From: Bacillota bacterium
GTDB lineage: Bacteria > Bacillota > Clostridia > Acetivibrionales > DSM-1351
Length of the DNA: 13,915 bases
Assembly (NCBI GenBank): GCA_023433945.1
Contig: JAEYTP010000024.1
Location: 1-13,915, forward strand
Direction: 5' to 3'
The notes below the pieces were generated by a model. The model did not search any database and was not told the DNA's origin. It saw only the letters and a list, made by a program, of their open reading frames with translations. Positions 7,099-13,095 of the stretch are shown piece after piece. Numbering within the stretch: the first letter of the stretch is position 1; each line of letters begins with the position of its first letter. The translations under genes and the position numbers were made by a program.

Positions 7099-7297
7099 AA
7101 TCTCTTCTTTTACGATACTTGCCTGTTCGAATTGCTACTCCCTTATGTAATGCCCTAAGAAAATCATCATCTACCATTGGTTGATATCCCCATGGCATTT
7201 TAACCATTAATATTGGTCCAATACCATCTACACTAATAACATATGAACCATACTCTAGCTGTTCAATATGCACTCCGTTCTCACTTAATACTAACAT
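7097..7297 (-). CDS. Small unknown protein (66 aa), last gene of the operon
   Basis: I do not recognise this protein. It begins with a beta-strand-rich half (MLVLSENGVHIEQ, GSYVISVDGIGPILMV) and ends with a basic tail (RTGKYRKRRD). No membrane segment or cysteine is present. The ATG has GGAG eight bases upstream. It starts 19 bases after the stop of the 26-aa reading frame and is followed at once by a terminator, so it is the last gene of the unit that probably starts with the SLH protein. The function is unknown. Confidence 0.65.
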   Translation of the reverse strand: MLVLSENGVHIEQLEYGSYVISVDGIGPILMVKMPWGYQPMVDDDFLRALHKGVAIRTGKYRKRRD

Positions 7298-7316
7298 ACT
7301 ATCAACTCCATAAAAA

Positions 7317-7397
7317 TTAATAATAAATATTAAAAATAGTGTTGTATAGCAAGCCTATAACCATCAAAAAGGTTGATGCATCCTCGTTATCTGTCAT
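7317..7397 (-). CDS. Predicted 26-aa hydrophobic small protein
   Basis: This short frame starts at ATG 7397 directly behind a very strong ribosome binding site (AGGAGGGG, spacing eight bases). The leader is a copy of the 33-bp hairpin that also precedes the 195-aa gene. The product has an acidic start (MTDNEDAST) followed by a hydrophobic stretch (FLMVIGLLYNTIFNIYY) long enough for one membrane helix. It lies between the 195-aa and 66-aa genes in the same orientation, with 57 bases to the former and 19 to the latter. It could be a small membrane protein or toxin-like peptide, or simply a translated leader for the 66-aa gene. The evidence is the ribosome binding site and context, not homology. 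Confidence 0.5.
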   Translation of the reverse strand: MTDNEDASTFLMVIGLLYNTIFNIYY

Positions 7398-7405
7398 GTT
7401 CTTTT

Positions 7406-7446
7406 CCCCTCCTAAAATAGTGAAGGAGTTATCTCTCGATAACCCC
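7406..7446 (-). promoter_or_regulatory. Hairpin leader, copy 1 (before the 26-aa frame)
   Basis: On the minus strand, GGGGTTATC and GATAACTCC (7425-7446) pair across a GAGA tetraloop. The CTCCT of the second arm can instead pair with the AGGAG of the ribosome binding site (7406-7413). The 33 bp at 7414-7446 are identical to 8059-8091. The two pairings exclude each other, which is how translation-control leaders work. As DNA, GTTATC-N4-GATAAC could equally be an operator. Confidence 0.6.
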
Positions 7447-7454
7447 TTTGATTA

Positions 7455-8042
7455 TTATTTTATTTGTTTTATATCCTTTATACATGAACTGTTTATTATT
7501 TTATACTGTATGTATGTTCCTGTATTTAGATTTGATGATGAATGTATTTTGGTTTTATTAATATGTAGTACTCTTATTGCTTTATATTTTTTATACTCCC
7601 CAATAAACTGTTTCAATAACTGTGCATCTTCAATTCCCTTAGCTATTTTTTTATTTTTTATTGCCAAGTTGTAGTAGTCCTGAAGTAGCCTCATATCCTT
7701 TAAGTTTAATAGGTCAAAGCAGTCTGTTGTATCTAGTGTACACTTTATTATTCCTCTTGCGTTATCTTGTACGTTAGTTATTGCTAAAGCTGTATTAAGA
7801 CTTTCATAAAGCTTAATATTTTTAATCAATTCTTTATCTTTAATAACTTCTTGTATATAACCTGAGTCGTACACACCGTATAGTGTTATTTCTTTTTTAG
7901 ATACAAACTCTAAATCCATTTTATCTTCACTCCCTACATCATCTATTGTTGTATCGAATTCTGATGTAGTAAGTATATCATAGCAATTGTCAATTGTATC
8001 TATTAATTCATGTTCTTCTATATTGCTACTAATTCCGTGCAA
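7455..8042 (-). CDS. Unknown acidic 195-aa protein
   Basis: I do not recognise this protein. It is soluble, with an acidic N-terminal third (IEEHELIDTIDNCYD, TTIDDVGSEDKMDLEF) and a helical middle and C-terminus. An ATG at 8093 opens the same frame, but it has no ribosome binding site and its first codons are just the hairpin leader read as protein. The TTG at 8042 has AGGAGG nine bases upstream, exactly where the related leader at 7406-7446 places its start, so I take TTG. The gene follows the SLH-protein gene with only the leader between them and is probably in the same operon. There is no signal peptide or membrane segment. Confidence 0.65.
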   Translation of the reverse strand: MHGISSNIEEHELIDTIDNCYDILTTSEFDTTIDDVGSEDKMDLEFVSKKEITLYGVYDSGYIQEVIKDKELIKNIKLYESLNTALAITNVQDNARGIIKCTLDTTDCFDLLNLKDMRLLQDYYNLAIKNKKIAKGIEDAQLLKQFIGEYKKYKAIRVLHINKTKIHSSSNLNTGTYIQYKIINSSCIKDIKQIK

Positions 8043-8050
8043 TCTTTGTT

Positions 8051-8091
8051 CCCTCCTTAAAATAGTGAAGGAGTTATCTCTCGATAACCCC
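8051..8091 (-). promoter_or_regulatory. Hairpin leader, copy 2 (before the 195-aa gene)
   Basis: This leader shares the identical 33 bp (8059-8091) and the same ribosome binding site (AGGAGG in 8051-8057) as copy 1. It begins 16 bases after the SLH-protein stop codon, so it is an intercistronic element rather than the start of a transcript. The repeat decides the start codon of the 195-aa gene. Confidence 0.6.
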
Positions 8092-8107
8092 ATTTTGTTG
8101 CTTGTAT

Positions 8108-9322
8108 TTATACTTTTCTTACTAGGAATGTAATAGAACCGTCTCCGTATAAGCTTTTTACTTCCAATACCCTATTATTTGTTAACTTGTAGGTTTTTTC
8201 TAATATAGGAGATTTTGCATCTGTTAACCCACTTTCTTCTCCTGGGTCATTCTTATGTTTTTGCCAGTAATCTACTTTAGTCTTTGCATAATCAATTGCT
8301 TGTTTGATTACTGTTGGATTGTATTTGCTTGATAATACTTTTTGCATTATATCTAACCCATCTGAGTGTTCTGTAAACATTACTCCGCCCCAGAAGTCTA
8401 CACTATCTATTGGTTCGCTATCCCAACTAATTTTACTGGTGCCTCCGTAGGGTACTACTAATGCTTCCTTTGGTATTACATAACCATTCCATTGTAAATA
8501 CTTTTCTGCATATGCTTCATCTGCTTGCTTTCTTTCTTCAGCTTTCTCAGCTTTAAATGCTGTTGGGTTCTCTTTGTATGCCTTTATTCTTAAAGCCATA
8601 GCCGCTAATTGGGCTCTATCTGCTGTTTGTCCATACCCAAATACTTTATACCCACTTGCATTTCTTCCTGCTCCATCTGTTAAGTATTCATTGTAGGCTG
8701 CATTTATATAAGCTGCATCCTCCGACTTAACATCATTAAACACTACTTTGTTTCCTGTATATGGCTCTATTCCTAATGCTTTGCATGTGTACTTAATCAT
8801 TAATTCTCTTGGTATAGCTATTGTTGCAGGTACTTTTTCATTCTTATCAACTGCTCCAATTGTTCTAGCACTTGATATATACTTGTCATACCAGTTTTGA
8901 GTTGATGGCTTGCTTTCAACTGTTTCATCAAGTATTCTTGATATTATAGTTAAATATTCTGCATATGTAATTTTACCATTTGGATTGTAGTTATTATTAC
9001 TTGTCCCTTGTACTAAGCCTTCCTGCCTTGCCTTCATTACATCATTATAATACCATGTGTTTGGTTTTACATCTGAGAATTCCTTTACTGTTGCTTTTGT
9101 ATCACTTATATCTGCTAGTGTTATGTTGGTTTCACTTAATGAAACCTTTGATTGCGCTTGAGTATTGTCATACATTTTTACAGATATTGTTGGAGACACA
9201 CTCATAATATCTGCTATGTCAGTTGATGACATTGCAAATGTTGGTACTACTTGACCTATCAATATTATAAGTGTTAATACTGAAACAACTATTTTCTTTA
9301 CGTCGATAAATTTTTTATCCAT
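8108..9322 (-). CDS. Secreted protein with three SLH domains (cell-wall anchored)
   Basis: This 404-aa protein has a signal peptide at residues 1-30: Lys-rich start, hydrophobic VVSVLTLIILIGQVV, then a likely cleavage after TFA. Three S-layer homology units follow, at about 82-131 (FSDVKPNTWYYNDV, GKITYAEYLTIISRIL), 143-186 (NWYDKYISSARTIGAV, IPRELMIKYTCKALGI) and 195-248 (FNDVKSEDAAYINAAY, ADRAQLAAMALRIKAY). SLH domains hold proteins to pyruvylated cell-wall polymers. A charged linker (about 255-275) leads to a C-terminal domain of about 125 residues that I do not recognise. The start is the ATG at 9322 with AGGAGG seven bases upstream; an ATG 13 codons earlier has no such site. A surface protein is unusual cargo for such a small element; adhesion or altered phage access are possible roles. 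Confidence 0.88.
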   Translation of the reverse strand: MDKKFIDVKKIVVSVLTLIILIGQVVPTFAMSSTDIADIMSVSPTISVKMYDNTQAQSKVSLSETNITLADISDTKATVKEFSDVKPNTWYYNDVMKARQEGLVQGTSNNNYNPNGKITYAEYLTIISRILDETVESKPSTQNWYDKYISSARTIGAVDKNEKVPATIAIPRELMIKYTCKALGIEPYTGNKVVFNDVKSEDAAYINAAYNEYLTDGAGRNASGYKVFGYGQTADRAQLAAMALRIKAYKENPTAFKAEKAEERKQADEAYAEKYLQWNGYVIPKEALVVPYGGTSKISWDSEPIDSVDFWGGVMFTEHSDGLDIMQKVLSSKYNPTVIKQAIDYAKTKVDYWQKHKNDPGEESGLTDAKSPILEKTYKLTNNRVLEVKSLYGDGSITFLVRKV

Positions 9323-9371
9323 GGGTTTTCCTCCTATATTAACTAATAACTTACAGCACATTTTGTTATGT

Positions 9372-9380
9372 ATTTTACCA
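9372..9380 (-). promoter_or_regulatory. Possible extended -10 promoter of the SLH-protein gene
   Basis: On the minus strand TGG-TAAAAT forms an extended -10 element about 50 bp ahead of the start codon. No good -35 box is seen. It is the best candidate between the 9512-9549 terminator and the gene. Confidence 0.35.
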
Positions 9381-9511
9381 TAATTAGAATATTGGTGTAT
9401 ATATGATATTTTATGTATATTAATAGCACTAGATTTCTATGTAGCTCTGGTTCTTATATTTTGGGGGTATATATTGTGAGGGTAAGATAATATTTACTAC
9501 TAAAATGTAAT

Positions 9512-9549
9512 AATAAAGGCAGGGTATATTAAATTCCCCTGCCTTTATT
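9512..9549 (-). terminator. Terminator downstream of the serine recombinase region
   Basis: A perfect 13-bp stem (AATAAAGGCAGGG / CCCTGCCTTTATT) with a 12-nt loop is followed by T-rich sequence on the minus strand. It separates the recombinase unit from the SLH-protein gene. Confidence 0.8.
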
Positions 9550-9573
9550 GTAATATGAATGTTAAAAATATAC

Positions 9574-9703
9574 TTATTTTAGTATTTTTTTCTTAACTTG
9601 TACATATGTTTTATTGAATATACTACTTACTTTATGTCCTTTAATAACTGACGTCCCAAATTACATTATTTATTTTAATACTATATTTTTTAAAAAGTCC
9701 CAT
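9574..9703 (-). pseudogene. Possible frameshifted remnant of a small gene
   Basis: The 421 bases between the SLH-operon promoter region and the recombinase hold no intact gene. On the minus strand an ATG at 9703, preceded by a GAGGG, opens a frame encoding MGLFKKYSIKINNVIWDVSY and stopping at 9641. A one-base shift leads into VIKGHKVSSIFNKTYVQV plus a Lys-rich end, stopping at 9574, right before the terminator. This could be the decayed end of a gene of about 43 codons or chance. An inverted repeat TTGAAAC / GTTTCAA lies at 9805-9827 in the same gap. Confidence 0.22.
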
Positions 9704-9906
9704 ACTAATGTACCCTCTACTGTACACTGTTTTTTTAATCAGAAGGAACTCAACTACCCATTTTTCTATTCTTCATCAATTATTGAATCGTAAGTTTAAT
9801 ATTGTTGAAACCACTAATCTGTTTCAATATATATACTTACCTGTTAGCTAATATTTTTTATTTATAGAATTTCTGATAGCATATTATTGATAAACATCTG
9901 TAAATC

Positions 9907-10485
9907 TTAATAGTCAATGATTTCTTCTTTATCATATATTCTGATTTTTCTGTAAAGCGTTGAACGTGAAACCCCTAGGGTTCTTGCTGCCATTGCTAAG
10001 CTCATTTCTTTACTTTTCCACTTTTCATATATTTCGTCAAATGCATCTAGTCTTTTAGGTGGTCTACCATTAAACCTTCCCTCACTTTTTGCTATTGCTA
10101 TACCTTCTGCCTGTCTTTCAAGTATATACTCCCTTTCCATCTCTGCAATAGCTGCAAATATATTTAACATTAATCTACCAGCTGGTGTTGTTGTATCTAT
10201 ATATTCCTTAAGACTTATAAACTCTACTTTCTTTGCAGCTAAAATATCCATAAGCTCAAGTAAATGTTTAGTATTACGACCAAATCTACTAACACTCTCT
10301 ACAACTATTGTATCTCCTTCCCTAACATAGTTAATAAGTGCTTCTAATTGTGGTCGCTCTGAAATTGTAGCCTTTCCAGTCACTTTTTCCATGAATATTT
10401 TATCTACTCCGTTTTCTTTCATGAGTACTTCTTGCCTTGCTGTGTTCTGATCCTTTGAAGACACCCTTATATACCCTACTTTCAT
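9907..10485 (-). CDS. Small serine recombinase (resolvase/invertase family)
   Basis: This 192-aa enzyme cuts and rejoins DNA through an active-site serine. The N-terminus has the family signature YIRVSSKDQN with Arg7 and catalytic Ser9. The catalytic domain continues with VESVSRFGRNTKHLLELM (conserved Arg residues), the GRLMLNIFAAIAEMEREYI dimer helix, and a C-terminal helix-turn-helix (MSLAMAARTLGVSRSTLYRKI, about 160-180). Length and order match Tn3-type resolvases and Hin/Pin-type invertases, so it seems complete. The ATG has AGGAGGG six bases upstream. It is separate from the integrase and may resolve multimers of the element or invert or delete a segment. The gene-free DNA upstream holds a repeat array and a copy of the 24-bp repeat, which could be its sites. 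Confidence 0.93.
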   Translation of the reverse strand: MKVGYIRVSSKDQNTARQEVLMKENGVDKIFMEKVTGKATISERPQLEALINYVREGDTIVVESVSRFGRNTKHLLELMDILAAKKVEFISLKEYIDTTTPAGRLMLNIFAAIAEMEREYILERQAEGIAIAKSEGRFNGRPPKRLDAFDEIYEKWKSKEMSLAMAARTLGVSRSTLYRKIRIYDKEEIIDY

Positions 10486-10607
10486 ATTGACCCTCCTGTT
10501 TTTAACTAGATTGTTAAATGCTTTTTTGCTTTTGAAGCATATTTTGAAACTGTTCTATAAGCTATACTCTAATAAAGCTACAATAACTACTATAAAAACT
10601 GTTTCAA

Positions 10608-10838
10608 TAGAGCTGATTTTTACCTTTTAATACAATCAATATGAAGCATGTTCTAATAACCTTAATTGAAATTATAGAGCATGACCTGGAATCTTATTTT
10701 CATTTTTAGAGCATGTTTCATATACTTATAATTAATTTTAGAGCAGTATGTAAGGTATATATTTTTTGGCAAAATGGCAAAAACTTTATTGTATTTGACT
10801 ACTTGGATAACTCCCATGAGCAAGTTTTAGAGCATATA
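10608..10838. repeat. Array of TAGAGCATG-type repeats upstream of the serine recombinase
   Basis: Boxes lie at 10608 (TAGAGCTGA), 10642 (TGAAGCATG), 10675 (TAGAGCATG), 10707 (TAGAGCATG), 10739 (TAGAGCAGT) and 10828 (TAGAGCATA). The first five are 34, 33, 32 and 32 bp apart, close to three helical turns, so bound proteins would line up on one face of the DNA. The 637-bp gap (10486-11122) otherwise holds the second 24-bp repeat and the promoter of the right-end cassette; I see no gene in it. This could be a recombination site, an origin with iterons, or a regulatory array. Confidence 0.55.
10762..10785. repeat. 24-bp repeat, copy 2
   Basis: Identical and in the same orientation to 5934-5957, and placed about 280 bp upstream of the serine recombinase gene, just after the fifth box of the repeat array. 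Recombination between the two direct copies would remove the 4.8 kb between them, including the recombinase gene. Confidence 0.75.
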
Positions 10839-11041
10839 TTAATCAACATATAATTTAGTGAGAGGTTTATCTCCCCCTAGCTATTATTTATTGGGGTATA
10901 ACTAAACTACAATACCTTTACGTCTAAAAAGAGGTAGGGAATAGAAACATTCTTTTGGTTGATGTGTATAGTAACAGTACTAACTTTGCTACTTTTTTGA
11001 ACAACAGTATTACATAATAGACAGACTCATAAAATAAGTTA

Positions 11042-11070
11042 TTGACATAGATAGTTTTTAGATAAATAAT
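11042..11070 (+). promoter_or_regulatory. Strong promoter of the right-end two-gene cassette
   Basis: TTGACA (11042-11047) and AATAAT (11065-11070) are separated by exactly 17 bp, nearly the consensus for the housekeeping sigma factor. It lies about 50 bp before the start codon at 11123, and there is no other plus-strand gene upstream, so it should drive both cassette genes steadily. Confidence 0.75.
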
Positions 11071-11122
11071 GTAATAGTAAAATAATTCTATAAATTTATT
11101 TAATTACCAATGGAGGAATACA

Positions 11123-12067
11123 ATGGACCTTTTAGACATCCCTCAAATACCGAATGAAACTAATTATTGGATAATACGTTCAGGCATAGAGAGTACCTAT
11201 TTTGATGAGTTCGCTATGTCAAGCTGTATAGCAGTCGGCTGGGACAGAATATCGGATATAGAAAGAATAGGACAAATTAAAGACATTGGATATGTAAAAA
11301 AGATAGTTAAATTAAATTATCCTGAGCTCTCAGCGCATCTTTCACCAAGGGCTTTGTCTAGAAAAATTAGCGATATATCAAGTAAAGTCTATAACTTTAT
11401 TAATGAATTAAAAATAGGTGATATAATTGTTACTCCAGGAAAAGATGATGTTCTGATTGGTAAAGTATCTGGAGACCCTTACATAAGAGAGCCTTTTATA
11501 AGAAAGAAATGTGAGTCATTTGAAGAAGAATTAATAGGCCATTTAAATAAGGCAAGAGATGTCCATTGGATTAAACGAATTAATAGAAAGGACTTAGAGC
11601 CTAACTTGAAGCTAATACTAGGTGTTTATCATGGGATTGCTCACCTAAAGAACGAACAAGTAATCACTGAAATAAACAGAACTCTATTTGACTTTTATGT
11701 AAAAGAAGATGAAGGTCACTCAATATTTAAGGTTAGAACACAAGATTCTATAGACTTTGATAAGTATACATACTTTATAAAAAGTTTACACCATATTTAT
11801 AATATCTTTAGAAATGACTTTGAAAAGAACAACTTATATATAAAATCGAATGTTCAATCCCCAGGACCAATTGAACTTATTGGAGAATATGGATTAATAT
11901 CAAAGATAGTCATAGCTGCAAACGCAGTGTTAAAAAATGATGATACCGCATTATCTTTACTGACATTAGACGACCAGTATAGAATAGAACAATATAAAGG
12001 GAATAATCCAGTAGAGTATGATTATGACGATTATGATTTTCCCTTTCCAACATATGGGCAATACTGA
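11123..12067 (+). CDS. PUA/EVE-like domain protein, first gene of a candidate defence cassette
   Basis: This 314-aa protein has an N-terminal region (about 13-175) with the pattern YWIIRSG (15-21), IAVGWD (36-41), GDIIVTPG (99-106), LIGKVSG (111-117) and VHWIKR (147-152). This order is seen in PUA/EVE-like domains attached to McrB-type and other restriction proteins, where related domains recognise modified bases. The C-terminal part (about 195-314) contains SPGPIELIG (246-254) and a Tyr/Asp-rich tail; I do not recognise it and see no nuclease motif. The ATG follows GGAGG seven bases upstream. The membrane-protein gene begins 16 bases after its stop. A sensor of phage DNA or of modified nucleotides is an inference from the domain pattern and location; the domain call is fairly likely, the role uncertain. 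Confidence 0.8.
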   Translation: MDLLDIPQIPNETNYWIIRSGIESTYFDEFAMSSCIAVGWDRISDIERIGQIKDIGYVKKIVKLNYPELSAHLSPRALSRKISDISSKVYNFINELKIGDIIVTPGKDDVLIGKVSGDPYIREPFIRKKCESFEEELIGHLNKARDVHWIKRINRKDLEPNLKLILGVYHGIAHLKNEQVITEINRTLFDFYVKEDEGHSIFKVRTQDSIDFDKYTYFIKSLHHIYNIFRNDFEKNNLYIKSNVQSPGPIELIGEYGLISKIVIAANAVLKNDDTALSLLTLDDQYRIEQYKGNNPVEYDYDDYDFPFPTYGQY

Positions 12068-12083
12068 ACTTAAGGAGTAAAAT

Positions 12084-12974
12084 ATGACAGTCCCACAAAG
12101 CAACGTTATTCAACCTACTTATGATAATGAACAAAATAATCATACTAATAATGTTAATGATACCGCTCAAGCAAAGAAAAAGATTACTTCTCTTACACAA
12201 TATAAGGAAAACATGTACATACATGGGCATATTATTAAAAAAATATACTTTTGTAATGCACAAAAAAATTACATAATTATTAAGTCAAAAGATGAACAAG
12301 TTATGGTTTTTGGTGGAGCTCCAATAGAAATTGAACACTTACTAGCTGAGTGTAAATATCTTACATCTAGTTTGAAATTTTCATCTAGATCTTCTATAGA
12401 AATTTTTGATTATCAGAGAGCTGTAGCTATCAATTCTTATTTGCTTGGAGAAATTGATACAAGCAAAAAAATATTGCTTTCTCTTCTAAATAAATTGCAT
12501 GAGAGAAAAATACTAACTAAAAAGCTGTGGTACATTGGTATTTTTCTAATTGTAACTATATTTATGATATTTTTATCAATTTACTTAGAACACTTTAAAT
12601 ATGTTAGCTTTCTTAAAATAGCTACATTTGGTTCTATAGGTGGTTTTATATCCTTAAACTTAAAGTTACAAAAAGTTAAATTTGAAGTATCAGAAAGCAC
12701 TCTCAGTTATATTTTTGTATCCATTTATAAAGTAGTTTTCTGTATGCTTACTAGTATTATAAGTTACTTCTTAATAAAATCGGATTTAATACTAGGAGTT
12801 GTACAAGCTAATTCAAATAGTGATTTTTTTATTTATGCAATAGCTACACTAGCAGGATTTAGTGAAAGTCTTTTACCCAACATTTTTAAAAGTATCGAAA
12901 GTTCTACCTATGATAATGATAATAAGAATGAAAGTAAAACAGATATAAACAGTGATAATGGATTTGGTATTTAG
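12084..12974 (+). CDS. Four-helix membrane protein, second gene of the candidate defence cassette
   Basis: This 296-aa protein begins with an Asn-rich, probably disordered stretch (1-35) and a soluble domain (about 40-140) ending in helices. Four likely membrane helices follow: about 148-168 (WYIGIFLIVTIFMIFLSIYL), 176-193, 207-231 and 247-266. The second contains GSIGGFIS (183-190) and the fourth AGFSE (257-261). A GG-containing helix with a GFSE helix is a pattern I associate with a group of small membrane proteins of unknown function. The tail after 270 is polar. It has a good ribosome binding site (AAGGAG, six bases before the ATG) and is clearly cotranscribed with the PUA/EVE-like gene. 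As the membrane partner of a putative sensor it could disrupt the membrane during infection; this is inference. Confidence 0.8.
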   Translation: MTVPQSNVIQPTYDNEQNNHTNNVNDTAQAKKKITSLTQYKENMYIHGHIIKKIYFCNAQKNYIIIKSKDEQVMVFGGAPIEIEHLLAECKYLTSSLKFSSRSSIEIFDYQRAVAINSYLLGEIDTSKKILLSLLNKLHERKILTKKLWYIGIFLIVTIFMIFLSIYLEHFKYVSFLKIATFGSIGGFISLNLKLQKVKFEVSESTLSYIFVSIYKVVFCMLTSIISYFLIKSDLILGVVQANSNSDFFIYAIATLAGFSESLLPNIFKSIESSTYDNDNKNESKTDINSDNGFGI

Positions 12975-12976
12975 AT

Positions 12977-13031
12977 TATACCATTCAGTATTATTTAATA
13001 CCATCGTGGTGTAGGTAAAGTCTTGGTCAAA
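12977..13031. repeat. Right arm repeats, matching the left arm
   Basis: TATACCATTCAGTA (12977-12990), ATACCAT (12998-13004) and a 29-bp block (13003-13031, one mismatch to 705-733) repeat the left arm in the same orientation, with a 10-bp gap relative to it. They begin only 3 bp after the stop codon of the membrane-protein gene. They are probably arm sites for the integrase or excisionase. Confidence 0.55.
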
Positions 13032-13052
13032 ACCATGTTTCCATTAAATTTT

Positions 13053-13080
13053 AAGGCTCACAGGAAACCCTGTGAGCCTT
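13053..13080. terminator. Element-borne terminator for atpD and the right-end cassette
   Basis: This is a perfect 12-bp stem (AAGGCTCACAGG / CCTGTGAGCCTT) with a 4-nt loop between two converging genes. It differs from the original chromosomal terminator (413-441) only at the stem end and loop, yet it lies inside the element. It restores termination of the V-ATPase operon after insertion. The U-tracts are short, so its efficiency is uncertain. Confidence 0.7.
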
Positions 13081-13095
13081 GGTATTACTGCTATT

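Noticed and set aside
7339..7674. Plus-strand frame with hydrophobic residues at 7339-7674
   Set aside because: It runs antisense through the repeated leader and the 195-aa gene; the hydrophobicity follows from AT-rich antisense codons.
8043..8093. ATG at 8093 as start of the 195-aa gene (212 aa)
   Set aside because: It has no ribosome binding site and its codons are the repeated hairpin leader; TTG at 8042 matches the start position seen after the other leader copy.
9323..9361. ATG at 9361 as start of the SLH protein
   Set aside because: It would place 13 residues before a normal signal peptide and overlap the obvious AGGAGG; ATG 9322 fits both.
9820..10610. CTGTTTCAATA on both sides of the serine recombinase (9820-9830, 10600-10610) as flanking repeats of an insertion
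   Set aside because: An 11-bp match in AT-rich DNA of this size is expected by chance.
10608..10838. CRISPR-like array: GTTTTAGAGC at 10824 resembles the start of type II repeats
   Set aside because: The period (32-34 bp) is shorter than a single type II repeat, only about 9 bp are shared between units, and no cas gene is present.
10972..11010. Short hydrophobic plus-strand frame (MCIVTVLTLLLF) before the cassette promoter
   Set aside because: It is twelve codons with no ribosome binding site; probably chance.
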